Assembly (NCBI GenBank): GCA_963920525.1
Contig: OY986439.1
Span: forward strand, 38,295,819 to 38,359,818
Direction: 5' to 3'
From: Dichetophora obliterata
Taxonomy: Eukaryota; Arthropoda; Insecta; Diptera; Sciomyzidae
DNA length: 64,000 bases
Part shown: positions 43,500 through 55,079 of the stretch, in pieces
How positions within the stretch are numbered: position 1 is the stretch's first letter
Layout: each line of letters starts with the position of its first letter
Notes under the pieces: generated by a model
What the model saw: only the letters and a program-made list of their open reading frames with translations
What the model was told of the DNA's origin: nothing
The model's database searches: none
Made by a program: the position numbers and the translations under genes

Positions 43500-46400
43500 A
43501 TATATTTATTGCTTTTGATTGGTAAGACATAGTTGGCTAAATTAAAAATTATGAGTGCCACACCAAAGCCAACATCTTCAAACTTTAAGAAATTCCAAAG
43601 ATTTTTTAATGAAAATTGTAAATTATACAATCTTTTAATGAAGATACATAATATTTGCATGTACAAATATCAAATTTTTCAAAAAAAAAAAAAAATAAAA
43701 ATAAAATTCGTAGCTTTGTGCGACATAATGACAAAGTTTAAATAAAACAAAGCCTTGAATCAGTCAGATTATTTATCTTAGTATTTTTAAGTTTAAGAAC
43801 AAAATTACTGCTGCAAATAAATATGTTCATAAACAACTCCACTTTCAGCACGAGTAAAAAAGAAAAATCTGTAACATTCCAAACAAGTAAGCATGCAGTC
43901 TGAGATTAGCAACAACTACTTTAGTATTTTTGCCATCTTTATGTCGTTTATAACACTGCCATGATATTGTTTGGCTTGTCGTGGAAACTACTTGGAACCA
44001 GCGAAGCAGCACTAAAATGTTGCAGACTTCTGCGATTCAACTACTTTACTTTAAGCTTCAGCTTTTTTTAATGATTCGAATGCGTCTGCTTTCGACATAT
44101 CATCATTATGGCGATGGCGAATTTTTCTACCTTGTATAAGTATCGAGGCAGGCAAGTGTAACAAATGTTTAACAAGCAAAATAATGGAGTAGCCAGTGCT
44201 AGGACTTTGCTGAGGCAGCGAGGTTTGTTTAAACTTTTTGCGTTCAGGCAATGTTGCAACTGCATGATGACATAGGCATAAACTAAGTGGGCTGACAGGA
44301 CATTAAATGCAATCGCTGCAATCGGTACATAACAATTTGTTTGTTTGCACAAATGTTTGCTAAATATTGTTTCTCTTGTTTTGTTTCTCTTTTCATATGA
44401 AACAAAACAAACTATAAACTTCAAACTCACTACTTTCGAGAAAACGAGCATAAGAAACAACACTTTGCTTTGATTTTGTGAATTCTGCTAATCACTCAGT
44501 GGCCCCCAATGGCGTTGCCACATTCACAGTGGGGATTCATCGCCTTTAAGCTGACTTATGAAAGCTTGGCTGCTTTTATTGTTGCCGTATTGTGGCCTTA
44601 AGGTTTCAACAAAATAAAGAAGAAAAAAATACTGTATTGAAAGGCACTGCAAACAAGTTTAAGAAAAAAAATTATGCAAAAATATTTTTGTGTATGAAGA
44701 TAAGCTGACAGCTGTTACGATGTTGACAGATAAATCCAGCTGCATTTGACAGTTGCAATCAAAAGTTTTTTTTAAGCGATCAAAGGTCATATATATATAT
44801 ATACCGCAGCAACAAAACCAAAAAAACAAAGCAAAACAAAACCATAAAGCAAAACCATGTTGCTAAAACAAGAGCCGCTCTATGTGTCTATAGTTTCTTC
44901 TAGCTCAACCTTAACCACATTGAAATGAAGGGGATTAGCTTGCGGCTTATAGTAATCACTAACCTTCCGTGCACTCACCTCACGACACACAGAGTCGGGT
45001 TGTAGAAAAACCCAATTTGGCAATTTTGCAAATCGTTTCATTGTACCTTTCTTGGCCAATTTTTCAAATTCACAAGATTAAAATTTGTCTTACCTCTAAG
45101 TATCGATTCTGCTTTTGCCTGGACCGCACACAACATTTCGGCTCAGGCTCAGTGACAAAGCCAAGCATCATCTATTCGTATGACATTCAACTCTACAAAG
45201 TCTCTATTATTGTTGTCCCAGCACAAAGATTATGCGCTTTGTTGACTTTTTCAAATGGGATTAAGAAATATGCGTTGGTTTTGGGGCAAACCGCATTTTC
45301 CATAAAAACTATACCATCTAAAGAGCCTAAAGAGGTTCCCTAGCGACTGTAAGTCCGGGAGTGTTGTGTGTGCATGTGTGTGTGTGTTGGTGTGCCAAAG
45401 TCGCATGTCATGTCGTTTTGTTTAGTCTACCTTTTTGGTGCCTACCTGCCCACGCGCTGTGATGGTTCTATAAAGCTGACTTGATTTCAATGGTTTTATT
45501 GTCATGAGGATTTGCTTATTTATGAACTAGATGTATGTACTACAGTGTTGTTGCAGTTTATGTTGTTGTTGTTTTTGGTGTTGTTTTTAAGATGTTTTCG
45601 ATCGATATTTTACGACTCGGCCGTTTTGCGGGTTGGGCGATGGTAAGAGTGTCATCCTAATTTGCTGACATTGAAGAATTTGCTGGCACAGAGATTATTG
45701 CAGACAGACTGTGTGTCGCAAATCTCCTTGAATACAACTAAGTTAACAATGTTTTCTATGCACATAAGTAAAAATTCAAAAAATATTTGGACAAAATTTG
45801 ATCTTTAAGTAAAGGTTTATTCTTAAGAGTATAGGGTTAGGAAAAAGCAAAAACTAAGCACATCTTATCAACTGTCAGAAATAAAGTAACTATTTTATAA
45901 AAAACGTAATATGAATAAGCTACATTTATGAGAAAAACTTTAAAACCAACAACTTTCTAGCATTTGCTATTAAAGATGCAAGGCATTTACTACATGAGTT
46001 GAAAAGTTCTAGGATTTTTAATGAAAACAAGCCATAAAACTTAGTATATAAACGAGTGACAGATGAGCCTCTCGAAATGAGTCATTTTCTTATTAGCCGT
46101 GCCACCTATTGAAAAATCCCGACTCATGGAGTAAGCAAGCAAGATGCTTTTACTTCAAAACAAACGTTTTTGCTGTTAAGACAAAAGCTTACGGCACTTA
46201 CTGTATATCAATAAATTTGTCACGATAAGTGTTAATTTTCTATAAAGTTTGCTTAAATATCAAAAATTTTGTCGTCTTCTTCATGCTGTTGACCCTCCTA
46301 CAGCTATCAGCATACGATTCAACTATTTCAAAAATATCAATCAACTGCTCAAAATGACCAGCTTACTCTATCAAATTGTCTAACGCAAATCATAAAAAAT

Positions 46401-46605
46401 TTTATCCTGCCACCGCAAGGCCATAAACATATCCCACTGTGAAAAAAAAATAATAACTTTTAATCGATCTTAATATTAACAATGTTTCTACTCTTGTGAA
46501 CAAATTTTTTAGTAAACATCCTTTCATCGTACTTTTTTTCACATTGACGCTGCGGCAAGCTCATTCTGCTTAGGCTATCAGTTCGAAGAGAGAGAGAGAG
46601 AGTAA
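43500..46605. other. Non-coding stretch with microsatellites
   Basis: Contains a (TA)n at about 44790-44804, an interrupted (TG)n at 45366-45392, a GTT tract near 45557-45590 and a (GA)n at 46587-46602. Frames of 124-131 codons (44068-44463 minus, 44969-45343 plus) show no domain and ordinary AT-driven composition; they are not called. No TIR pair was recognised. Confidence 0.35.
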
Positions 46606-46971
46606 TTAACCCATTTTCTAGCACTGTTCCATTTTTCGAACACTAAAATACAACACTTTTATTTATTTTTTATAGCTAATAAGGCTAACTATATATTAGT
46701 TAAAGTTGCTATTATAAATTATTTCAATATCTTGGGACCACAAAAAAATTAACACGCCCACTAGCTTCCTACTAATTTTAGGATCAGGTAAAAATGTTAC
46801 CATTTTTCTGTTTATTTTTTATGTATTATTAGCAAGGAAAAATTTTAAAAATTATGACGAGGAATTAACAATAGTCATAACAATTATTAACAATAGTCTA
46901 ATTTGTTGATAACAGTAAGAAAAAAATTAGCAGACGGATAGGTTGAATTAGAAAAGTGCAACCAAATTGTG

Positions 46972-46990
46972 GTGTTCGATTTTTCGAACA
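46972..46990 (+). repeat. piggyBac internal inverted repeat, left
   Basis: A 19-bp near-palindrome. The exact reverse complement is at 49909-49927. Such internal repeats are expected transposase-recognition sites; binding is inferred. Confidence 0.75.
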
Positions 46991-47244
46991 TTGGCATGAA
47001 GTATGTATATTTTTTGCAGTCTCTGGCCACACTGTTTTTAGAACGAGGCTATTTGGATCAGCTGTTTTATCTTATTAGATATTTTGCTATAAGTAAAAGT
47101 GCTCGTGAAGAGAAAGTTTCAAAGCATATTAAAGAAACTATCATTGCAATTGGTAAATTAAGTTATTGTTTTGATTCTTATCAACAAACAAACAAGTGTG
47201 TATAAAGATTTGCACATAAACGCGTTTTGAACAATTTTCTTGCG

Positions 47245-49343
47245 ATGGCTCGTAAGGTTCCAACCATGAAGGAGATGGAAGCAATCATAGAAAATTGGAG
47301 TGATGAGGAGGATGAAATTGAGGCTGTAACAATTTCACCACTAATCGTCGAAGTAACCGACTAATCGATGATGATCTGATTGCATCCGCACAAGATGAGA
47401 TAAGTCTTAGTCAGCTACATACATTGTATATCAAAGCAACCTTAATATTTTTATATTTTAAAGGGTCTACAAGAAATGGTGGGTACACTTGAATTTGGCT
47501 GCATAGGTCTTACCGGACCTGAAGTTATCGTCGATAATGCTTGTACTCTTAGTGGCGAAAATGATAGTTTTCTTGTAAGAACTGTTTCAACACCACTGGG
47601 TGCATCAAAACAGTCCATGAAACTGGCGAAAGTAATATATGCCCGGTATAAAAAATCAAACGAATCTCACAAATTTCAAAACGATATAAGTTCGAACCTT
47701 CAAGCAATCAAAAAGGAGCTTTACGAAAAGTTAAAGAATCAATAGCCACTGGAGTTATTCAAAAAGTTTTTTGATAGTGAGATAATGCAGTTTATCGTGG
47801 ACCAGACTAACATCTATGCTCAACAAAAAAACTCATAATTTCGTTTAGATAAACTTAGGCTCAAAAGATTTTTGGGTATACTCCTGCTATCCGGCTATCA
47901 CACTTTTTCTAAATTTTTTTTTTTAAAGATTAAAGAACCAAAGCATGAGCCTTATACAAACAAGGTCTGGTCATTGACCTGAGGGGAAGGAATTGATTAT
48001 TTAGAGGAATTGATTGGAACCATACGTGAATTATTGATTAGGCGAAACAACCGTGAAAGGCAATTTTAAGTGCTTTTAACCGAGGCCAGTGTTATGCCTT
48101 AACCTCGGCAAGCATTTCCAGTCCTTAGTTGTTTCTGTCCTTTAATTTCACATTTTTAACAATTTAGTTGTGGATTTTTTAGTTTTCCATAATTTTTAAA
48201 TGTAGGAAAGAATAAAGAAAGTGAAAAGAAACCGTGCCCGAACCCGGATTCGAACCAGGGACCTTTGGGTTGATATTCTAGCATACTCTTCACTAGACTC
48301 CACAGATGGTCCCGTATTTTGGCAGAAATTCTTATAAAATGTATATAAGAGGCAAATCAATTCGATTTGGGTACAAGTTGTGGTGCCTCTGCTCATCTGC
48401 AGGATACCTGTATACCTGCATGCCGTATTCAGAATCAAATGACAAGTATAATCCTCGTTTGGGCTTAGGAGCAGATGTGGTCATACGACTACTAGAAAAT
48501 TTACAACATCCTGAATGCCACTCCGTGTATTTGATAATTTCTTCACTTCACATTTCGTTGACGTTGAACGTTCTTGCTGGGAAAAAAATTTGTACTACAG
48601 GTACGGTAAGAAAAAATAGAATTGGCGATGCACCATTGAAGTCTGGTAAAGCTTTGAAAAAAGGTGATTTTGACTTTATCTTTGATGCTTCAAGCAAAAT
48701 ATTATTTTGCCGGTGGCAGAATAACAGTGAAGTAACTGTGTGCTCAAACTTCGATCAAATTCAGCCTATGCATTCCGTAAAACGATGGACTAAGCAAAAA
48801 AAGAATAAGGATGGTAATGTTGTGGAAAGAAGGAAAATTCGTCATAAGCAAACAGCCACTGCTTTTTAAAAGTTATAATCAAGGAATGGGTGATGTTGAT
48901 TTGCATGATAATGCCGTGCCGTGCAAAATTATAGAGTAAATATACGCTCAAAAAAGTGGTACTGGTCTTTGTGGATCTCAGCATTGCAATCCTCTATGGT
49001 CAGTGCATGGAAGCTTTCTTGCTTTTCAGCTGGTTATTTGTAAAACAAACCTATTTTTCAAAAAGATTTTAGAGTAGCCGTCACTGAGAAGCTTCTTTCA
49101 GCCAACGACCTAAACTCTAGCGACGATGATTACGATGGATTTGATTCAAACAATTTACCTAAAGTTACAGGAGAGCATTTAATAGTTCCACATTCTCAGA
49201 AAAAACCGCGCCGTTGCCAGCTAAAAGGATGCGGAAAACTAACATATTTTATGTGCTAAAAATGTAATGTACATGTTCACACTTTGTGCTTCGCAGCTTT
49301 CCATGTAAAAACCTCAACTTTTCCATTTAAAAATAAACATTGA
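47245..49343 (+). pseudogene. piggyBac transposase, broken
   Basis: Begins MARKVPTMKEMEAIIENWSD at 47245, an acidic N-terminus, with a possible 65-bp intron before 47466. DDE_Tnp_1_7 blocks follow: PLELFKKFFDSEIMQFIVDQ (after a stop near 47745), RFLGILLLSGYHTF (about 47857-47900), MVPYFGRNSYKMYIRGKSI (48305-48362), RLGLGADVVIRLLENL and ICTTGTVRKNRIGDAPLKS. FDNFFTS is readable only in a shifted frame near 48529, retaining the second catalytic Asp out of frame. GDVDLHDNAV follows (about 48892), then a C-terminal C-x(4)-C..C-x(2)-C..H..C zinc region (49208-49300). The DE preceding MVPYFGR, the first catalytic Asp, is lost to the inserted SINE. Multiple stops; non-functional. Confidence 0.92.
48062..48303 (-). 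mobile_element. tRNA-derived SINE inside the transposase gene
   Basis: Minus strand: A-box-like TCTAGTGAAGAG (about 48286-48297), B box GGTTCGAATCC (48246-48256) and the AAAGGTCCCTGGTTCGAATC T-arm text typical of tRNA genes. Then comes an unrelated body of about 170 bp ending in GAGGTTAAGGCATAACACTG and GGCCTCGGTTAAAA. The acceptor stem does not pair, so this is a SINE head rather than a tRNA. Transposase coding resumes at MVPYFGR immediately beside it, and about 20-25 codons of host frame are missing. Confidence 0.75.
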
Positions 49344-49908
49344 ACTATTGATAAAATTAATTTTTTTTCTAAATAAAAATAAATAATTGTTTATATTTCA
49401 ACTTATAAATAACTGTCCAATAAAAAGCTTTTATGCGTTTAAACTTTTTTTACTATTTATGTAAAAAGTAAGAAAATATAGTTGCTCTTACCAACCCGTG
49501 TAATTTCAGAGCTGTGTTTCTAGTGGTACTCAAAATATTGAAATAGGCGGCAAAAACCACGCCCATTTTAAACATTTACAAAAAATCCCACACAGTACTT
49601 TCGGAAAATAGTATCTATCTTCATGTATTAATATATAGTATCAATATTACAAATAGTATCAATATTTCAGCATCTTATCTCTTAAGGTTGTTGAGATATC
49701 GTGTAAATTAGGAATTGGAACAGATGAATGAACGAACAAATGGGGAGGCATACTTGTCTAATCTGCCTTAGTATTCGTTCCTGACCCAGAATATACACAC
49801 ATGGCCTTATCTGATACGCCTTATTCTAGGTGTAACAAGTATCTGCTCAAACCTAATACACTTTTACATAAAAGCAGCAGCTTAAAAAAAATACAGGATA
49901 GCTACCAC

Positions 49909-49927
49909 TGTTCGAAAAATCGAACAC
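49909..49927 (-). repeat. piggyBac internal inverted repeat, right
   Basis: Exact inverted partner of 46972-46990, about 135 bp from the right end. The left partner lies about 360 bp inside, so the arrangement is asymmetric. Confidence 0.75.
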
Positions 49928-50064
49928 CTAACTCTGGCCAGGAAAAAAATTGCAAAATTTTTGTCGACCCCAGATTTGAGTTTTTAAGGTCTAAAATAGC
50001 AAACAAAAAATTTGTTTAGCTTCGATAAAAACAAATCTTTGGACCGCGGTAGAAAATGGGTTAA

Positions 50065-50205
50065 GGAACAACAACAAAAACAATGACACACAGCTCTGTT
50101 GAAGTGTCAGAGCCTTTCTTGCATTCTACTGTTCCTCGTGAATGCTACTGCAACAATGTTTAACAGAGCTGTGTCGCTTTGTATTTTGTTGTTGTTTCTC
50201 ATTAT
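50065..50205. repeat. Hairpin-forming inverted repeat beside piggyBac
   Basis: Arms of about 40 bp (50065-50103 and 50160-50203) share ACAACAACAAAA and ACACAGCTCTGTT in inverted order around a 57-bp loop. It may be a small foldback element; no duplication was recognised because the left arm abuts the TTAA of the piggyBac element. Confidence 0.7.
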
Positions 50206-50561
50206 CCCATTGGGAAAAAAGATTTTTACATTCGCTAAGTTTTACCTATTTTAATGACAACATATTCGAATAAAAATTATTTTTTGCAAATCTGCTCCGA
50301 AGTACCTTTCCATCAAAATAAGTTTTATGTGAATATGTTAACGTTAACACAGGTAAAAAAAAATGTGTTGACTTTAAAAAAAGGTGAACTGCAAAATTTT
50401 TGTTTGTTATTAATATACACTTACTACGAGTATAGCTCTTATCTATATCAGAAAAATTATTTCTATATGAATTTAACATATAAGTTTAAGCAAATAGCCA
50501 ATAGTCAATCGAAAATCTTAAAAAAAATTTGATTTTCTATGATTTAAATATAAATTCTTTT

Positions 50562-51470
50562 ATTAGTTTTTATGATCTATGAAATTATTACATGAATTAA
50601 ATTGTGAGCTTTAGATCAAGTAAGTTTTTAAGAAGGCAACAACAACAACAACAACTCTGTTTAGAGTCAATCACTTAGCTGACTAGACAGTCTGTTTCGG
50701 AAATCGCTACATTTTCCTCTTCAGTAGTCTTTGAGTGATTAAGCTGTGATCACCTCACTGTTTAAACTAGTATATGAGTGCGCAGATCTTGGAATTCATT
50801 CTTTTGAATTGTATGGCTGCTAATTATATTACATTGTTTTTGTTGCCTTCTTAAAAACTAACTTGATCTACAGCTCACAATTTAATTCATGTAATAATTT
50901 CATAGATCATAAAAACTAATTAACTAACTATGGCGGAGCACGGCCAAATATGTTTATTTAATGTCAAATTGATTAAATAATCTAATAATTGATCGATTTC
51001 GGTCAAAGTCATGTGTAATTGAACATTTGGTTGTGAAAATAGCCAGCTTTCAGTTAGAACACTAACTTCTGGCGAAGCAAAAAACTCGTTTCATTTCTAT
51101 GGTGCATTTCGACAAACTGTCGGACACCAATGAATATTGAAATAAATAAAGAAGCAACTAGAACAGATGTCAACCTTGGCAGAGTTGATGGCGGTGATCT
51201 ATAAATAGCCTACTGCTTTGTAATGTAATATGATTAGCAGCCATACAATTCAAAAGAATGAATTCCAAAATCTGCGCAATCATATACTTGTTTAAACAGT
51301 GAGTTGATCACAGCTTAATCACTCAAAGACTACTGAAGAGGAAAATGTAGCGATTTCCGAAACAGACTGTCGTCTAGTCAGCTAAGTGATTGACTCTATA
51401 CAGAGTTGTTGTTGTTGCCTTCTTAAAAACTTACTTGATCTAATGCTCACAATTTAATTCATGTAATAAA
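50562..51470. mobile_element. Large foldback element with an extra arm copy
   Basis: The order is A (50562-50648), B (50649-50835), A inverted (50836-50920), a unique centre, B inverted (51220-51406) and A inverted again (51407-51470). A contains CATGAATTAAATTGTGAGCT; B contains CGCTACATTTTCCTCTTCAG. The outer A+B arms are about 270 bp and nearly identical. The extra inner A copy means an internal rearrangement or two superposed insertions. CAA/GTT runs join the blocks. No coding sequence. Confidence 0.85.
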
Positions 51471-51639
51471 TTCTTTAATTTAAATTCTGATTTAAATCAA
51501 TCTTGATTTTAAACACAAATTCTAGTTGTTTGATAGTTTAAAATCGTTTATTGAGCTTTAGGTCAGGTAAGAACAATTAATTGCTCTAACGAATTTTTCC
51601 AAATGTTTTTTTGCTGCAGGCTTCATCAGAAATCTTTGT

Positions 51640-51722
51640 GATGCCACCGGCGGGAATCGAACCCGGGCCGTGATTGCCTTGCAAGCGCATTTTAGTGCAA
51701 GCGCACTACACCACATAGCCGA
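51640..51722 (-). other. tRNA-like module in composite copy 2
   Basis: On the minus strand: GTGGTGTAGTGCGCTTGC (A-box/D-arm like, about 51697-51714), then CCCGGGTTCGATTCCCG (51650-51666) containing a perfect B box GGTTCGATTCC with a paired T-stem. The acceptor stem does not close convincingly and the anticodon region carries a repeated GCGCTTGCA. A tRNA pseudogene or SINE head is most likely. Confidence 0.65.
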
Positions 51723-51733
51723 TGAGATTTTAG

Positions 51734-52381
51734 TAGGGATATTCGATATACATCGATGCATCGGATTTACTCGATGTTTACAATTCGATACATCGACTTG
51801 ATCCGATGTTTTGAAAAGCTTCTGATATACTCGATGGATCGATGTATTTTCATATAACATCGAATTTTAACCACCTTATGAAATTATTATATGAAAAAAT
51901 AAATAAAAATAATTAATTAAAAAGGAAAACCCTGGAAATATGACATTAAGACTGGAATTTATATGATTGTGGAGGCTTTTTTCGTTTTTTCTTTTTGTAA
52001 TAACTATGACCAATATTCCTTTATATTGACCTTATTTTTTAGAATAACCAATATTCTTATGTTTATTGAGTTTTTTTTTTTAATAAACAAAAACAGAATC
52101 AGAGAATGATTGTAAAACATTTTCTTTTTCTTTTCCTTAGTTACTGATAAAAGGTGTGCGGGCAAGGACAGGGGTTTTATAGGAGCTTTTAATAAATTAA
52201 TATAGTAATATTTAAAATAAAAATCGTTAAGGAAGGGGCTGACTTTAGAATTGTGATGTAATGCTCGAAAAAGTACTCGATTTTTAGAAAACATCGATGT
52301 TTCTCAACGATATATCGATGCACTGTCTCGATGCATTATATCGAAAAAAACATCAAGTTATTTTCCAAGTGGACACCCCTA
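51734..52381. mobile_element. hAT MITE inserted in composite copy 2
   Basis: The duplication GATTTTAG (51726-51733) and GATTTCAG (52382-52389) matches at 7/8 around ends TAGGGATATTC and, inverted, TAGGGGTGTCC. Both ends carry clusters of ATCGATG/CATCGA words (51748-51865 and 52268-52355), a subterminal-repeat pattern. Copies 1 and 3 of the host element show the uninterrupted GATGAGATTTGAAG and GATGAAATTTCACT sites, confirming the insertion. A Lys/Phe-rich frame inside is not recognised. Confidence 0.9.
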
Positions 52382-52505
52382 GATTTCAGTGTCAAATTTT
52401 CAGTTTTTCTCTCTTTCATATTTTCTGTTGTTGTTCTATTTTTGCTTTACTTTAGTTAATGCTTATGTTATTATTATAGAGTCCAACAGTCTGTTGGACT
52501 TAAAA

Positions 52506-54299
52506 AAAAATTACTAAGAACCTAAGTATTGAGAAATTTACAAAAATCTCAAATGTTAAATCTCATTTTTTATATCTTATATAATATCTGTGAAAATATA
52601 ATCACAAAAATTTTAAAAAGTTTTTAGTTTAAACTTTTGAGTTCTTGTTTTTTGTCCGTATCTCTTTGCAACTCAACTCCACCTACAACACAAGGTCGCT
52701 CGCTTATGACAGTCCCCATACATTTGCGTGTCAGTGTAATTTCCAAATACTTTGCTTGTAAACAACTTTTATCGCTTGTTTTTATGCTTTTTAGCAATTT
52801 AACTGAGCTTCACGTTTTCTTACAAAAGCAGACACGTCAATTATTATTAAACGTGTTACGCTAGACTTCTGTCTAGAAGCACCTCAAAAGAAACACGCGA
52901 AAATGCAAAATAAGAAACAGAACAAAAATGTAACTATTTCAAAAGTAAAATTCTTAAGAAAACAGAACTTCATTGTCGACCGCAAAGAATTGCTTCGTGT
53001 AAATCTGACACGCAAACTTTATTTGCTTTACAAAGTTTCTACCACCCTTCTCCTACACTATGCCAATGCATTCAGGCGGAAAGACATGAAAACATGCAGA
53101 AAGCAATATTGTTCATTCAATGAGCTGCACTAGTGAACAAACCCAAACCAAGCGGCGCACCAACCCCCGCCATCAAGCGAAAAACTTTGCCCTCCAGCAG
53201 GATTTTCCACTTAATCTAGTTGTTGGAATTTTTACAAAACTGCCGTGTCTAGCATTTTTAGTTTGTTTTACGTGTATTCTTATCATTGTATAAAAACTAA
53301 AGTTAACAAATTCGTTTTCAATCTGTTCCGCATTTTATATAATTTTGCATGCTCGCTCCTTGCTAAACAAGTGATTTCCGTTAAGTGATTTCATGTTGGC
53401 ATATCCTGCGTAGGGTGTATGTCTGTACATTTCTGCACGCAGTATGACTGCGTAAATATGTTTGAATTTGAAATTTACGCATACTCGTAAATTTTTGCCA
53501 TTGTTAAGTCGTGTGTAAATAAATCGACTGGCACAAGTTATTTAGTGCGCCAAAGTTTTTTGTCAAGTGTTTGTTTCTTCCTGGTTCGAAACCCAGCCGA
53601 GTTGTTAAGCAGCGCCTGATGCGTTACCAATTGGCGCACTTCAAATGGGCGTGGGTTAGTGTCACGCATTGTTTTTTTTTTTGTTCGTTCTTTCTTACTT
53701 TTACTGTCATTTTATTAGTTGTACTGCTCTGTAGCGTTTATTATCTACTGAACGGAGCTTGGAGAATTGCAAAGATTTACATTTTATTTGATGTGTAAAT
53801 TATTATTGCATGACGCTTTTTATGACGCAGATTTTATGACTCGGCTTGATGGTTGTAAAAGTATTCCCTTTTTTTAATGTTTGATTTTTTTTTTGTTTTG
53901 TTTGTTAAGTCTATGTTATGTGATGAAAGTTTGTAGGTCAAATGTGAAGACATAAAAATAAGCAATCTAAATGGGACTATTTAAAGTACTTTATTTAAAA
54001 GTGGTGAAGTATGCTGAGACCGATTATTTCATTTAAGACTTGATTTACTTGCTGAATACTGGATATGCTATCAAATTTTCTATAATTTTAACAAAGTTCA
54101 AACAAACATGTTCGTGTTTGACATAAAACTGTTTGACATCCAACTTCTAGCTATCTCTAAGATTTTTCATGGTTCTTTTAAAAATAATTTTTTATGAGGG
54201 GGCCATATTATTTTAAATAATAAATAAACCGAACAAAGTACTTTTCGATTAATTCTCTTAAATTTTTTTTGTGGTTAAGTTATCACCATTTATATTTTT
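52506..54299. other. Non-coding stretch with a tRNA-like relic
   Basis: No supported protein gene; frames at 52637-53133 and 53571-53798 lack domains. A tRNA-like patch is listed separately at 53561-53640. Confidence 0.35.
53561..53640 (-). other. Possible tRNA-like relic
   Basis: Minus strand: CCAATTGGTAACGCATCAGG (A-box/D-arm like) then GCTGGGTTTCGAACCAGG with a 4-bp T-stem. The plus strand also contains a B-box match GGTTCGAAACC, so orientation is uncertain. No acceptor stem; not a functional tRNA. Confidence 0.4.
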
Positions 54300-54660
54300 A
54301 AGTTATTATGTTGATTTTCTACGATTTAAATACAAATTTTAAATGTTTGATAGCTTAAATGATTCTTGATTTTAAATACAAATTCCAGTTGTTTGATAGT
54401 TTAAAATCGTTTATTGAGCTTTTAGGTCAAGTTAGAACAATTGATTGCTCTAATGAATTTTTCCAAAGAAACAACAACAACATTTTCAATATAAAAAGGA
54501 AAAACATCACTAGCTGATTTTACTGCAATTTCGGCCCTGCTATAGCTTCATCAGAAATCTTTGTGATTCGGGAATCGAACCCGGGCCGTGATCGCCGTGC
54601 AAGCGCATTTTAGCGCACTACACCACAGAGGCGATGAAATTTCACTGACAATTTCTCAGT
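54300..54660. mobile_element. Composite tRNA-like foldback family, copy 3
   Basis: The left arm includes AAATTCCAGTTGTTTGATAG, TAAAATCGTTTATTGAGCTT and AAAGAAACAACAACA. The core tRNA-like module on the minus strand has B box GGTTCGATTCC (54571-54581) and A-box-like TGGTGTAGTGCG (54614-54625). The right part stops at about 54655 after TTTCTCAGTTTAATCCTC, so the right arm is lost. Confidence 0.8.
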
Positions 54661-55079
54661 TTAATCCTCTAAAAATTTTACAGATCCCTCCAAAAATAGG
54701 ATAAAAGTTTTTTTTGTGTTAAAAATCATTTAAACTGAAATTCATATTTTTAACATTCTTTCGTATGAAAAATTATTTATTTGCAAAAATTGTTTCATTT
54801 TATTAATTTGCAAAAATTGTTTCATCATGGGTCTGTACTTTCTTTGGCGAAAATTAATTTTTTCAAATTGTTGTTTTTATATTTTTTATAAAGTAATATA
54901 GCTTCAAAAAAAATTTTAAAAAAAGAAGCTAAAAATAATTATTTATAGAATAAATAAATAAATAAATACTTATAAGTATCTATTTATTTACCATTTTACT
55001 ATGCCTAGAACTTTATTTTATTTATACACTATTAACAAAACTTTTCGTACACTATTTAGTACTAATTATAAATGGAGCG
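54661..55079. other. AT-rich spacer
   Basis: Includes a small AAAT/ATTT palindrome at about 54950-54990. No supported gene. Confidence 0.35.

Larger units (their letters stand above)
46610..50060 (+). mobile_element. piggyBac-family element, TTAA-bounded
   Basis: TTAA (46606-46609) and TTAA (50061-50064) flank ends CCCATTTTCTA and, inverted, CCCATTTTCTA. The CCC start and TTAA target are diagnostic for piggyBac. A 19-bp motif GTGTTCGATTTTTCGAACA at 46972-46990 has an exact inverted copy at 49909-49927, and a 17/19 copy adjoins the left end at 46625-46643, like the internal repeats of known piggyBac elements. At 3.45 kb it is near full length and is the most complete class II element here, though its transposase is broken. 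Confidence 0.93.
51476..52505. mobile_element. Composite tRNA-like foldback family, copy 2
   Basis: The left arm matches copy 1 (AAATTCTAGTTGTTTGATAG, TAAAATCGTTTATTGAGCTT, GAACAATTAATTGCTCTAAC). The core has the well-preserved tRNA-like module at 51640-51722. The right side resumes at 52390 (GTCAAATTTTCAGTTTTTCT..) and ends TCCAACAGTCTGTTGGA near 52500, but the inverted right arm seen in copy 1 is missing. It is split by the hAT MITE 51734-52381. Confidence 0.8.

Noticed and set aside
44068..45343. Frames of 131 codons (minus) and 124 codons (plus)
   Set aside because: No motif, composition like surrounding AT-rich DNA, and no splice or start evidence.
48234..48303. A functional tRNA gene on the minus strand
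   Set aside because: The B box and T-arm are good, but the acceptor stem does not pair and it is fused to a SINE body inside a transposase pseudogene.
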